DNA of 64,000 nt, taken from the NCBI GenBank assembly GCA_023511455.1, contig JAIMBJ010000012.1:27443-91442 (forward strand). The letters are read 5' to 3'. Below the pieces are notes generated by a model. It saw nothing but the letters and a program-made list of their open reading frames with translations. It was not told the origin of the DNA and did not search any database. The stretch comes from Bacillota bacterium (GTDB taxonomy: Bacteria > Armatimonadota > HRBIN16). This document shows, piece by piece, positions 24,732-33,433 of the stretch. Each line of letters begins with the position of its first letter. Positions within the stretch are counted from its first letter, which is position 1. Both the position numbers and the translations under genes were made by a program.

Positions 24732-25550
24732 ATGGACAGCACCACTGTCGGCGGGCTGGTCATTGGCGTTGGCTGTTTGGTCGCTGCCCTCTGGCTGGAA
24801 GGAGGGCATCTACAGCAGCTGGTGAACCTGCCTGCCGCGTTAATCGTGCTGGGCGGCACATTTGGAGCCACCCTCATCGGCTTGAGCGTTCAGCAGTTGC
24901 GCGACCTGCCCCATATTTTGCGTCAGGCTCTGGTTAGACCATCTATAGACATCCCGCAGACCATCCGCTGGCTGGTAACGCTATCGGAAAAAGCGCGCCG
25001 CGACGGACTGCTTGCGCTGGAAGCCGACGCGAACGCCGCTTCCGACGAGTTCCTCAAACGCGCCCTGCAACTGGCGATAGACGGCACAGACCCGGAACTG
25101 GTACGCGACATCCTGCAACTGGAGATTACCTTTCTGGAAGAACGACACCGCCAGGGCGAACAGGTCTTCACCAGCATGGGCGGTTATGCTCCCACCATGG
25201 GCGTGCTGGGCACGGTGATGGGGCTGATACACATGATGTCTCGCATTGAAAACCCCAGCCAGATGGGCCCCGCTATCGCCACGGCGTTCGTCGCCACACT
25301 CTACGGAGTGAGCTCCGCCAACCTGCTGTTCCTGCCCATCGCGAACAAGCTGCGCACACGCCACGCCGAAGAGGTGCTTTTGCGTGAGGTCATCGTGGAA
25401 GGCGTTCTGGCGATTCAATCGGGAGAAAACCCGCGTATTGTGGAACAACGCTTACGGGCGTTTCTCTCACAACGTCAGAAGCGTGCCCTACCCGCGTTGA
25501 GGTGGCATATACACGATGACCAGAGCACGCAGGAGCACAAGGCGGCATGA
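24732..25550 (+). CDS. motA: Flagellar motor stator protein MotA
   Basis: 272 residues from ATG 24732, chosen because M-D-S-T-T-V-G-G-L-V-I-G-V-G matches usual MotA starts; an in-frame ATG at 24690 would add 14 residues and overlap flbD. It has four membrane segments (about 5-50 and 150-215). The loop has R-K-type basic/acidic residues (S-E-K-A-R-R-D-G-L-L-A-L-E), then G-G-Y-A-P-T-M-G-V-L-G-T-V-M-G-L. With MotB it forms the ion channel that drives rotation. Whether it uses H+ or Na+ is not clear. Confidence 0.93.
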   Translation: MDSTTVGGLVIGVGCLVAALWLEGGHLQQLVNLPAALIVLGGTFGATLIGLSVQQLRDLPHILRQALVRPSIDIPQTIRWLVTLSEKARRDGLLALEADANAASDEFLKRALQLAIDGTDPELVRDILQLEITFLEERHRQGEQVFTSMGGYAPTMGVLGTVMGLIHMMSRIENPSQMGPAIATAFVATLYGVSSANLLFLPIANKLRTRHAEEVLLREVIVEGVLAIQSGENPRIVEQRLRAFLSQRQKRALPALRWHIHDDQSTQEHKAA

Positions 25551-26223
25551 AAACGTCGACCGCTGGCTCATTACCTACGCCGATATGATTACCCTGCTCG
25601 TGGCGCTATTCATTATGCTGTACGCGATGTCGGCGGTGAATCAGGAAAAGTTCGGCGCGCTGGCTCAGTCCATGCGGCGCGAGTTTCAGGCGCTGCCCGA
25701 ACACAACGGGGGCAAGATTATCGGCACAGGGCAGATTGTGGGCCCTCTGGAGCAGCAGGCATCGCAACTGCAACGATTTCTGGAGGATACCGGTCTGCAA
25801 ACGCAGGTGCGCGTCCGGCATGAGGAGCGCGGGCTGGTCATCTCGTTGCTCAGCGACGGCACTCTGTTTGACCTCGGCAGTGCAGAGCTGAAGCCATCTG
25901 CCCGTCAGGTGCTGGATCGGGTGGCTCAGGTGCTTCGCGCGGTGCCGAACCCTGTGCTGATTGAAGGGCACAGCGACAACCTGCCCATCCGCACCGCGCA
26001 ATATCCGTCCAACTGGGAGCTTTCGGCGGCACGCGCCGCACGGGTGCTGCGCTATCTGGTGCAGAAAGGGGGCATCCCCTCACAGCGTCTGATTGCCGCA
26101 GGCTATGCCGACACACGTCCTCTGGTGCCGAACAACTCGCCGGCGAACCGTGCGCAGAACCGTCGCGTGGATATCGCCATCCTCAAAACCTCGCAGAACG
26201 CTCTAAGATTCGGTTCGCGCTGA
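25516..26223 (+). CDS. motB: Flagellar motor stator protein MotB
   Basis: 235 residues, starting inside the end of motA (35-base overlap). A single membrane helix (about 18-38) carries the ion-binding Asp23 in Y-A-D-M-I-T-L-L. A plug/linker follows, then an OmpA-like peptidoglycan-binding domain (about 105-225) with E-G-H-S-D-N-L-P-I, S-A-A-R-A and N-R-R-V-D-I. It anchors the stator to the cell wall. The gene ends within the second sigma28-like element. Confidence 0.95.
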   Translation: MTRARRSTRRHENVDRWLITYADMITLLVALFIMLYAMSAVNQEKFGALAQSMRREFQALPEHNGGKIIGTGQIVGPLEQQASQLQRFLEDTGLQTQVRVRHEERGLVISLLSDGTLFDLGSAELKPSARQVLDRVAQVLRAVPNPVLIEGHSDNLPIRTAQYPSNWELSAARAARVLRYLVQKGGIPSQRLIAAGYADTRPLVPNNSPANRAQNRRVDIAILKTSQNALRFGSR

Positions 26224-26232
26224 GCCGACAAT
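26199..26232 (+). promoter_or_regulatory. Sigma28-like promoter inside the end of motB (copy 2)
   Basis: CGCTCTAAGATTC (26199-26211), 12 bases, GCCGACAAT (26224-26232), the same elements and spacing as 20836-20869. It would start an internal transcript for fliL-fliM-fliY-fliO, with the likely start about 50 bases before the fliL ATG. Confidence 0.65.
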
Positions 26233-26287
26233 AGGATACGGGGAGACGCTCATTATTCTCGTGATAACTTCTGACATGGAGGTCGTT

Positions 26288-26764
26288 ATGGCAGCAAAGA
26301 AAGCAGGCGCGGAAGGTGCTTCTGGTGGCGGAAAGAGCAAGACGATTATCTTCCTGGTCATCGGCGTTGTGCTCGGAGCAGTAGTAGCGTTCGGGGCGAG
26401 CACGATGATTCTGGGCAAAAACAAAGGGGAAAAGAAAGAGGAGAAAACCCTGCCCGAACACACCATTGAGCTGGACGAGTTTGTGGTGAACCTCGCCGAC
26501 GGCTCGCATTACGCAAAGGTGTCCATCGCGCTGGGTCTGGAGAAGCCGATGGAAGGCGGCGGTGAACACGGCAAACTGGACGCAAAGATACTTGCGCCTA
26601 TCCGGGATACGGTCATCACGGTGCTGTCCAGCAAGAGCATGGAACAGCTGGTCAGCAGTGAGGGCAAGGCGAAGCTCAAAGAGGAGCTCAAGGAGAAGTT
26701 GAACGAGTTGCTGGGTAAAGAGGTGGTAAAGGAGGTCTACTTTACCGCACTCACGTTGCAGTAG
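26288..26764 (+). CDS. fliL: Flagellar basal body-associated protein FliL
   Basis: 158 residues from ATG 26288, chosen for GGAGGT 5 bases upstream; GTG 26261 and ATG 26276 are less likely. One membrane helix (about 18-40: T-I-I-F-L-V-I-G-V-V-L-G-A). A periplasmic domain follows with L-D-E-F-V-V-N-L-A-D and Y-A-K-V-S-I-A-L-G-L-E. FliL surrounds and supports the stators. It is followed by fliM after 24 bases. Confidence 0.92.
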   Translation: MAAKKAGAEGASGGGKSKTIIFLVIGVVLGAVVAFGASTMILGKNKGEKKEEKTLPEHTIELDEFVVNLADGSHYAKVSIALGLEKPMEGGGEHGKLDAKILAPIRDTVITVLSSKSMEQLVSSEGKAKLKEELKEKLNELLGKEVVKEVYFTALTLQ

Positions 26765-26788
26765 CGCAGGTAGCAGGTGTAAGCGGAA

Positions 26789-27850
26789 ATGGTGGAGATA
26801 CTGTCGCAAGAGGAGATAGAGGCTCTTCTGGCATTGCTGACCAGCTCCGAAGAGACTGCAGCGGCTGCCCCTGCCAGCACGCCGGGGGCTGCTGTCTCGC
26901 CTGTCGGCGCAGGGAAGGCGGACCGTCGTACTCCGATTGCCTACGAGGTGTACGATTTCCGCCGCCCGGACAAGTTCTCCAAGGACCAGCTGCGCACCAT
27001 GCAGATGCTACACGAGACCTTCGCGCGGCTGTTCTCCTCCACGCTTGCCGCTCACCTGCGCGCACCGGTGCATATCGACCTCATCTCGGTAGAGCAAATC
27101 CCTTACGACGAGTACATCCGGGCGATTACCAGCAGCCTCATCAATATTTTCAGTATGCAACCCCTGTCCGGACAGGCGTTGCTGGAAATCGAGTTCGATG
27201 TGGTTATCAGTATGATTGACCGCTTGCTGGGAGGGCCCGGCACGGTGGTCAAGCGTCCTCAGCCCGCTCTCACCGATATTGAGCGACCGCTGGTGGAAAG
27301 TGTGGTGGACCGTGCGCTGGGTTCCCTGCGCACCGCCTGGGAAGGGATTGTCAGCTTCACACCCGTGCGCGAGGGCATGGAAACCAGTGCGCAGTTTGTG
27401 CAGATTGTGCCTCCGAACGATATTGTGGTCTCCATCCTGTTTGAAATCCGCGTCGGGGAAACACACGGCGCCATGAGCCTGTGCATTCCCTACCTGCTGC
27501 TCAAACCCATCCTGTCCAAGCTCAGCGCACAGCGATGGTTCTCGGGCAGTAAACGTTCCTCTTCGCAACATACGGCTCTGATCGCTCAGCAGATTCAACA
27601 CACGCGCGTGCCGCTGGTGGCGGTACTCGGAAGCACTCGTCTGATGCTGAGACAGGTGCTAGACCTGAAGGAAGGCGACGTGATACTGCTCACCCGGCGC
27701 ACCAACGAGCCGATTGACGTGATGGTGGGCAACAGGGTGAAGTTTCGGGCACGTCCGGGCTTGCGCGGCAAACAAGTCGTTGTGCAGATAGAAAGCATCG
27801 TGGCGAACCACACCGCTGAAAAAACGAAGACAGCAGCTTCATCCGCCTGA
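26789..27850 (+). CDS. fliM: Flagellar motor switch protein FliM
   Basis: 353 residues. The N-terminal E-I-L-S-Q-E-E-I-E-A-L-L is the CheY-P-binding peptide. Y-D-F-R-R-P-D-K-F-S-K-D-Q-L-R begins the middle CheC-like domain (about 45-240). The C-terminal SpoA domain (about 265-345) includes V-L-D-L-K-E-G-D-V-I. It forms the C-ring with FliG and FliN and controls rotation direction. The start is preceded by AGCAGGTGTAAGCGGAA, a weak site, so coupling to fliL is likely. FliG is not in the window. Confidence 0.95.
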   Translation: MVEILSQEEIEALLALLTSSEETAAAAPASTPGAAVSPVGAGKADRRTPIAYEVYDFRRPDKFSKDQLRTMQMLHETFARLFSSTLAAHLRAPVHIDLISVEQIPYDEYIRAITSSLINIFSMQPLSGQALLEIEFDVVISMIDRLLGGPGTVVKRPQPALTDIERPLVESVVDRALGSLRTAWEGIVSFTPVREGMETSAQFVQIVPPNDIVVSILFEIRVGETHGAMSLCIPYLLLKPILSKLSAQRWFSGSKRSSSQHTALIAQQIQHTRVPLVAVLGSTRLMLRQVLDLKEGDVILLTRRTNEPIDVMVGNRVKFRARPGLRGKQVVVQIESIVANHTAEKTKTAASSA

Positions 27851-27866
27851 GGAGGAAGGGTAGCAG

Positions 27867-28835
27867 ATGGCATCTTTGAACCTGGAACATATCAACACAA
27901 TCACCGGCAAGCAGGATAGCCTGTGGGGGACGGTGTCGATAGCACTGTCGGAAGCGATTAACCGACAGGCGACCCTTTCGTCCCCTCTCACCACCCTGCT
28001 TCCGGTTTCAGAGTTAGAAAACGCTTTTGCAGGCAAGCGCGTCTACGGCGTAGCCACTTTGCAGACCACCAGTGCCTACACTCTGCTCATCGTTTTGGAG
28101 ACTTCTTCTGCTGAGTTGCTGGCGGACATCGCTGCCGGAGGGGACGGTTCCAGCCCGCCGCAGGAGATCGATGAAGGCGGTCTGCAGATCCTGCAACAGG
28201 TGCTGTTTGTGATTGCGAACGGTTTGGCACAGTCATTCGCTAATCTGACAAACAATGAATGTAACATATTGCAGGTAGAGTGTCGCTATGAGCCTGTTGA
28301 GCCGCCTGTGGAGTGGCTCACTCAGGACAATCTGGTGCGTCTGGACGCGGTGTTACACATCGACGGCAGCCCTATCGGCGCGATGGCTGTGCTTGGCGAT
28401 GAGCGGTTCGCCCTGTGGCTGGCAGGCGAAGAGACCGACTCGCCGTCGGCACAGGCAGATGCCGTTGCCGGAGCCAGCCCCTTCCAGACATTGGATGAGG
28501 CAACAACCGCATCCTCTCAGCCTTTTGTGCCGCTGGCTCAAGCGGCTTCCCAGACGCTGCCCGCAGGCATTGAACTGATACTGGACGTTCCCCTCGAGCT
28601 CACCGTCGAGCTGGGGCGCAAACGGATGTTTATCAAGGAAGTGCTGGAGCTGACCATCGGCTCCATTGTGGAACTCGACAGGATAGCGGGCGAGCCGGTG
28701 GATGTTCTGGTGAACGGACGCATCATGGCACGCGGGGAGGTGGTGGTTATCGAGGACAACTTCGGCATCCGCATCACCGAGATTATCAACCCGCAGGAGC
28801 AGTTAGTCGAGATTAGCCGGAGAGCGGTGGCATGA
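27867..28835 (+). CDS. fliY: Flagellar motor switch phosphatase/switch protein FliY (CheC-like plus FliN)
   Basis: 322 residues, GAGGAGGAAGGG upstream of ATG 27867. Residues 1-190 resemble a CheC/CheX-type domain (A-L-S-E-A-I-N-R-Q-A, then I-A-N-G-L-A-Q-S-F-A-N-L), though the paired E-x2-N catalytic motifs are not clearly intact. Residues about 235-320 are the FliN/SpoA domain: L-D-V-P-L-E-L-T-V-E-L-G and V-D-V-L-V-N-G-R. FliY proteins act in the C-ring and, in Bacillus, dephosphorylate CheY-P. Whether this one is an active phosphatase is uncertain. Confidence 0.88.
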   Translation: MASLNLEHINTITGKQDSLWGTVSIALSEAINRQATLSSPLTTLLPVSELENAFAGKRVYGVATLQTTSAYTLLIVLETSSAELLADIAAGGDGSSPPQEIDEGGLQILQQVLFVIANGLAQSFANLTNNECNILQVECRYEPVEPPVEWLTQDNLVRLDAVLHIDGSPIGAMAVLGDERFALWLAGEETDSPSAQADAVAGASPFQTLDEATTASSQPFVPLAQAASQTLPAGIELILDVPLELTVELGRKRMFIKEVLELTIGSIVELDRIAGEPVDVLVNGRIMARGEVVVIEDNFGIRITEIINPQEQLVEISRRAVA

Positions 28836-29521
28836 GGAGAGTATATCTCATCTTCGTCCTGACGGTCGTGGTGAGGCAGGGGGTGGCTTCGCCCCCTGAG
28901 GCGCTTTTCTCTCCGCCCCCCGCCTCCGGCGTTCCCAGCCTGCACCTCACATCGTCGCCGCTGGCAACAGCGCACCCGGAGACGCGACCCAACGATGCCG
29001 CGCTCGCTTCGCCTCGCCCACAGGGTGCGCAAAACTCCCGCGACGGCTGGGATGCCCTGCGACGCGAAACCCTGCCTGAACCGGTAGGGTCTCCGACCAG
29101 CCAGGCGTGGCGCTGGCTGGTTGGGCTGGCGGTTGCGCTGGCTCTCATCAAATGGGGGCTACCACGCGCCCTCAACGGCGGTAACAAAGGGCAGATTGTG
29201 CAGTGGTTTACCCGCCTTGCCCCTCCGAAAAGCGAAGGCACTATTACCGTGCTGGATACCCGCTTCTTAGGAGCGGGAGCGGTGCATCTCATCACTGTGC
29301 GGGGAAGAACGCTGCTTATCGGCTCCACAGCGCAGCAGGTGAACCTGTTGATGGACCTCACCGAACAGCCGGACTCCGCGTCCGCGTTTGACAAGGTGCT
29401 TGCCCAGTCCAGACCTTTCACGCCGGAGCCAACGCTTGCCGACGAAACCGATGAGACCCGACAGGTGCTCCGCGACGTTCAACAGCGATTGCAGCAGGCA
29501 CGTCAGCGACTGGAGGGGTAA
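28832..29521 (+). CDS. fliO: Flagellar biosynthesis protein FliO
   Basis: 229 residues; its ATG overlaps the fliY stop (ATGA). A signal-like hydrophobic start, a low-complexity Pro/Ala stretch to about residue 85, then one membrane helix (about 93-110: W-R-W-L-V-G-L-A-V-A-L-A-L-I). A compact FliO/FliZ domain follows: T-V-L-D-T-R-F-L-G-A-G-A and L-L-I-G-S-T-A-Q-Q-V-N-L-L. FliO aids assembly of the FliP ring. Normally fliP-fliQ-fliR follow; here the next gene is convergent, so the operon is cut short. Confidence 0.88.
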   Translation: MRRVYLIFVLTVVVRQGVASPPEALFSPPPASGVPSLHLTSSPLATAHPETRPNDAALASPRPQGAQNSRDGWDALRRETLPEPVGSPTSQAWRWLVGLAVALALIKWGLPRALNGGNKGQIVQWFTRLAPPKSEGTITVLDTRFLGAGAVHLITVRGRTLLIGSTAQQVNLLMDLTEQPDSASAFDKVLAQSRPFTPEPTLADETDETRQVLRDVQQRLQQARQRLEG

Positions 29522-29526
29522 CCGCG

Positions 29527-30705
29527 CTATTTCGGGGAGGGCAGGCAGAGTTTGCCCATGATGACGGCACGTTGCGCCCCCGTTGCTGCAGGCAGATTAT
29601 TCGTCCGTCCCCGCATCCGCTGGTAGCCTAACACCGCAAAAGCCACCGCCTCCTTCGCATCGGGATGGATGCCGTAGCGGTCGCTGGTCTCGACCTGCAG
29701 TTCAGGCAACAGTTCGCGCAATCGCTTCATGAGTGTGCGGTTGTGCACGCCACCCCCGGAGACTATCAGCCGACTGGCTGGCATCTTCACGAAAACGAAT
29801 CGGCGGACGGCGTCGGCGATGCTGCGGGCGGTGAGTTCGGTAAGAACGGGCACCAGCAGTTCGGCGTTAGCAGTCTTGTAGCGGCGCAGCAGTTTGCGCA
29901 CCATTGCCTCGCCGAAGGTCTCGCGTCCGGTAGACTTCGGTGGTGGTTGCGCAAAGTAAGGATGCCGCAACAGTTCGTTCAGCCACTCCTCGCGCACCGG
30001 GTGCCTCTGCGCGAAGGAGCCTTCGGGGTCGTATCGGTATTTGCCCCCACTGGCAATCTCCATCGCCACGTTAATCAATGCGTTGCCGGGTCCTGTGTCG
30101 AAGGCAACCACCTGCTCCGGCGAGGCGTTCGCAGCGATGGCGGTGAGGTTGGCAATGCCGCCGATATTCAGCAGAATGCGCCCCTCTTCAGGGTGACGAA
30201 AGAGCAGATAATCCACATACGGAACCAGAGGCGCGCCCTGACCGCCTGCCGCTACGTCCGCCGTACGAAAGTCACCGACGGTGGGCACGCCGGTGCGTTC
30301 CGCAATCACCGCCAGCTCGCCGATTTGCAGGGTGGAGCGAATCGCCCTTCCCTGCCACTCTATCGGCTCAGGCTGGTGCCACACCGTCTGCCCGTGCGAG
30401 GCGATGCACAGCAGCTGCTCGGGGGATACCTTCGCGTGCCGCATCAGCTGCAACGCCGCATCGGCGAACAGTTCGCCCAACAGGAAGTTCAGGTGGCAGA
30501 TTTCGGCGACGCCTGTTTCCCCGCGGATGGTGCGCAGCAAATCCGCCTGCACATCGGGGGGATAGGGTGTGGCTTGGAACGCCAGCGTGTTCACCTGAAG
30601 GGTATCGCCCGCCTCGCAGATGTCCACCAGCGCGGCGTCGATACCGTCCATGCTGGTGCCAGACATCAAACCGATGACCATACCGGCGGGTTTGGGGTGT
30701 GCCAT
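29527..30705 (-). CDS. anmK: Anhydro-N-acetylmuramic acid kinase AnmK
   Basis: 392 residues from ATG 30705; an in-frame GTG at 30729 would overlap the sigma gene, and neither start has a clear ribosome site. Family marks: V-I-G-L-M-S-G-T-S-M-D-G-I-D near the start, A-S-H-G-Q-T-V-W-H at about 115, N-I-G-G-I-A-N-L and F-D-T-G-P-G-N at about 180-210, and the ASKHA fold. It converts 1,6-anhydro-MurNAc to MurNAc-6-phosphate in cell-wall recycling. It follows the sigma28 gene by 4 bases and may be cotranscribed. It converges on fliO with only 5 bases between stops. Confidence 0.94.
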   Translation of the reverse strand: MAHPKPAGMVIGLMSGTSMDGIDAALVDICEAGDTLQVNTLAFQATPYPPDVQADLLRTIRGETGVAEICHLNFLLGELFADAALQLMRHAKVSPEQLLCIASHGQTVWHQPEPIEWQGRAIRSTLQIGELAVIAERTGVPTVGDFRTADVAAGGQGAPLVPYVDYLLFRHPEEGRILLNIGGIANLTAIAANASPEQVVAFDTGPGNALINVAMEIASGGKYRYDPEGSFAQRHPVREEWLNELLRHPYFAQPPPKSTGRETFGEAMVRKLLRRYKTANAELLVPVLTELTARSIADAVRRFVFVKMPASRLIVSGGGVHNRTLMKRLRELLPELQVETSDRYGIHPDAKEAVAFAVLGYQRMRGRTNNLPAATGAQRAVIMGKLCLPSPK

Positions 30706-30709
30706 CTGC

Positions 30710-31483
30710 TCAAAACATGCCCGCGTCACGTTGCAGGTAGTTGCGGAGGCGCAGCACCGCCTGCGTGTGCAGCTGATACACGCGGGATTCGGAGACGCCC
30801 AGCACCCTGCCGATTTCGCGGAAGGTCAAACCCTCGTAGTAGTATAGCGCGATAACGAGTCTTTCGCGTTCGGGCAGGCGGTCGATGGCTTCCACCAGCA
30901 GCCGTCGCATCTCCCGCTGCTCTACCTCGGCGATGGGGTCGGCAGACGTATCCGAGAGAACGTCAGCGATGTGCAGCTTTTCGCCCGAGTCCTGCGAGCC
31001 CAAAATCAGGTCGTCCAGCGAGAGCAGGTTGGTGCGTCCGGCATCGCAGAGCAGCTGATGGTAATCTTCTATCGCCATGCCCAGTTCCTGACTGATTTCC
31101 TCTTCGGTAGGCGGTCGTCCAAGGCGAGATTCTAAGGCGGAGTACGTGCGCTCCAGCTGCTTCACGCGGTCGCGCACGGAGCGGGGAACCCAGTCTTCCG
31201 AGCGCAACAGTTCCAGAATAGCCCCCCGGATAAGCGCGATGGCGTAGGTTTCGAACTTGACCTGGCGGGATGGGTCAAACTGGTCTACTGCCTTAATCAG
31301 CCCCATGATGCCTGCGCTTACCAGGTCCTCGCGGTCCAGCGTGGGCGGAAGTGAGCTGACCACACGTCCGGCGGTAATTTTAACCAGATAGGCATAGCGT
31401 TCGATAATCTGGTGACGCGCCTGTGGGTCGCCATACCGCTTATAGCGCTCCCACGCTTTATCCATTTCCGCAGCCGATGGCAT
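30710..31483 (-). CDS. RNA polymerase sigma factor, sigma28/FliA-WhiG type
   Basis: 257 residues. Region 2: Y-A-Y-L-V-K-I-T-A-G-R-V, then A-G-I-M-G-L-I-K-A-V-D-Q-F-D and F-E-T-Y-A-I-A-L-I-R-G-A-I. Region 3 has R-P-P-T-E-E-E-I-S-Q-E-L-G. Region 4 is L-T-F-R-E-I-G-R-V-L-G-V-S-E-S-R-V-Y-Q-L. This architecture directs flagellar promoters such as those seen at 20836, 26199 and 63475. AGAGGAGAAAAGG lies before ATG 31483. No anti-sigma FlgM was found nearby. Confidence 0.93.
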   Translation of the reverse strand: MPSAAEMDKAWERYKRYGDPQARHQIIERYAYLVKITAGRVVSSLPPTLDREDLVSAGIMGLIKAVDQFDPSRQVKFETYAIALIRGAILELLRSEDWVPRSVRDRVKQLERTYSALESRLGRPPTEEEISQELGMAIEDYHQLLCDAGRTNLLSLDDLILGSQDSGEKLHIADVLSDTSADPIAEVEQREMRRLLVEAIDRLPERERLVIALYYYEGLTFREIGRVLGVSESRVYQLHTQAVLRLRNYLQRDAGMF

Positions 31484-31524
31484 GACCAGCCTTTTCTCCT
31501 CTGAAGTATCTTGTCAGAAGGTGG

Positions 31525-31785
31525 TTACGCTGCTTCTCGCTCTTCCTGAGGTTCTTCCTTGGCGGGTGGATCTTCGGCGGCAGGTCGGTTTTCAGCGGGC
31601 TTCTGTGCGCCTTTGGAGGCGTCCAGTATCACCTCAAACACTACCATCACTGCCGCTAGCATCACGAACACAGTTGTGGCACGCAGAAAGCTCGTTGCCA
31701 GCGAGATGCCGCTCCAGCTCGCCAGCAACCACGTCCACAACGCCCCCCAGAGAGCAATGAACCACTTTAGCCGACTTGCGCTCAT
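31525..31785 (-). CDS. Small membrane protein of unknown function
   Basis: 86 residues from ATG 31785 (GGAG 6 bases upstream; a GTG at 31800 is an alternative). Two hydrophobic segments (about 7-25 and 33-54: T-T-V-F-V-M-L-A-A-V-M-V-V-F). The tail is charged and rich in Pro, Glu and Ala. No family is recognised. It lies 41 bases before the sigma28 gene and behind glgA, so it may belong to the flagellar regulatory transcript. A TATACT box sits about 25 bases upstream. Confidence 0.65.
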   Translation of the reverse strand: MSASRLKWFIALWGALWTWLLASWSGISLATSFLRATTVFVMLAAVMVVFEVILDASKGAQKPAENRPAAEDPPAKEEPQEEREAA

Positions 31786-31945
31786 GCCCCACTCCGCCAC
31801 GATAGTTAGTATAACACAGCAATTCCACGATTACCAGTTGATCGCTTTCGCCTGCGGAGGACGAGCCGCCCGCTGCGCCGCCCCCCACACGCGGGGAGGA
31901 GAGTTTACAGCTCGGCAGGAGCCTCGCCCTCCAGCAAGACCGTGT

Positions 31946-33433
31946 TCAGGCAGCTTCCAGACTGGCTTTGCGTTGTTCCAGCGCGCGCAGGTACAGGTCG
32001 GCATACTCCCCTGCGGCACGGTTCCACGAGTAATCCGAGCGCAGAGCGGTATCCACCAGCTTGCGCCACACCTCGGGCTGCCGATATGCCTTCAGCGCAC
32101 GCTTGATAGCCTTCAGCAGCTCCGCCGGGTCGTACAGCTCGAAGACGAAACCGTTGCCTTTGCCCGTACGCGGCGAGAAGTCGGCGATGGTATCCGCCAG
32201 ACCGCCCGTCTTGCGCACGATGGGGATAGTTCCGTAGCGCAACGCCATCAGCTGCCCCAATCCGCACGGCTCGAAGCGCGACGGCATCAGGAACATATCG
32301 CTGCCTGCGTAGATGCGTTGAGCCAGGTCGGGGTCAAAGCCGATGAAAGCACGCATCTGCTCGGGATGCTCTTTTGCCAGCTGCTTGAACAGCTCCTCGT
32401 AGCGCGGATCGCCCGTACCCAGCACTACAAACTGGAAGCCCAGATTCAGTATCTGCTTCGCAACAGGGGCGATGAGATCCAGCCCTTTCTGGTCTGCCAG
32501 GCGGGTAATCATGCCGATGATGGGAGCATTCGGGTTGACGGTAAACCCGCACTCTTTCTGCAAAGCCTCTTTGCACTTCGCTTTGCCGGATGGGTCATCC
32601 GCGCTGTAGTGGGCGGGGATGCGCGGGTCGGTGGCGGGGTTGTACTCCTCGTAGTCGATGCCGTTGACGATGCCCTCCAGCCTCCCCTGTGAGGCGATGT
32701 ACTGCAGTAGCCCTTCCATCCGGCAGCCGTACTCAGGCGTCTGTATCTCTTTGGCGTAGGTCTTGCTGACCGTATTCACCATGTCGGAGTAGACGATGCC
32801 GCCCTTGAGGAAGTTCACCTTCCCGTAGAACTCCAGCCGTTCGTAATGGAACAGCCATTCGGGCAGGCCTGCTTTCCACAACAGCTCGTACCCGAACTCG
32901 CCCTGATACGCCAGATTGTGGATGGTAAAAACCAGCCCGACCTGCTGCCATTCCGGCTGGTGTGCATGGAGTATGCGAATGTACACCGGCACGAACCCCG
33001 TATGCCAGTCGTTGGCATGGATAACATCAGGCATCCAGTCCAGCTCCTGCAGCATCAGCGGAATGGCGCGGTCAAAGAAGATGTAGGGTTCTGGTTCGAG
33101 GGCATAAATCTTTTTCGACTCGGTGGCTTCGGTGAAGTAGTGTTTGTGCCCGATGAGGTAGACGGGGGTGCCATCTTTCAATCGGGTGCGCCGGATAATC
33201 GCCTCTTCGGTGGTCATGGGGTTGATGGGCACAGGCAGGCTTTTGACCACCGTGCGCACCGGATAGTCGGGGTTCTTCTCGATCATCCGGTAGCATGGCA
33301 TGGCGGCACGCACATCGTGCCCGAGCGCACGCAGTGCTTTGGGCAACGCACCTGCCACATCTGCCAGCCCGCCGACCTTCGCCAGCGGGGCAACCTCTGC
33401 GGAAACAATCAACACTTTCAAGCTACGACCCAT
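31946..33433 (-). CDS. glgA: Glycogen synthase (ADP-glucose type, GT5)
   Basis: 495 residues from ATG 33433, set by AAGAGGAGG. The N-terminus V-S-A-E-V-A-P-L-A-K-V-G-G-L-A-D holds the ADP-glucose-binding K-x-G-G (Lys19). The GT-B C-terminal domain has T-R-L-A-D-Q-K-G-L-D and P-S-R-F-E-P-C-G-L-G-Q, with the catalytic Glu of the E-P-C-G-L motif. It extends alpha-1,4-glucan chains. Its first 16 bases overlap the end of the FlhG-like gene, so the two are translated together, an unexpected pairing. No other glg gene is in the window. Confidence 0.95.
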   Translation of the reverse strand: MGRSLKVLIVSAEVAPLAKVGGLADVAGALPKALRALGHDVRAAMPCYRMIEKNPDYPVRTVVKSLPVPINPMTTEEAIIRRTRLKDGTPVYLIGHKHYFTEATESKKIYALEPEPYIFFDRAIPLMLQELDWMPDVIHANDWHTGFVPVYIRILHAHQPEWQQVGLVFTIHNLAYQGEFGYELLWKAGLPEWLFHYERLEFYGKVNFLKGGIVYSDMVNTVSKTYAKEIQTPEYGCRMEGLLQYIASQGRLEGIVNGIDYEEYNPATDPRIPAHYSADDPSGKAKCKEALQKECGFTVNPNAPIIGMITRLADQKGLDLIAPVAKQILNLGFQFVVLGTGDPRYEELFKQLAKEHPEQMRAFIGFDPDLAQRIYAGSDMFLMPSRFEPCGLGQLMALRYGTIPIVRKTGGLADTIADFSPRTGKGNGFVFELYDPAELLKAIKRALKAYRQPEVWRKLVDTALRSDYSWNRAAGEYADLYLRALEQRKASLEAA

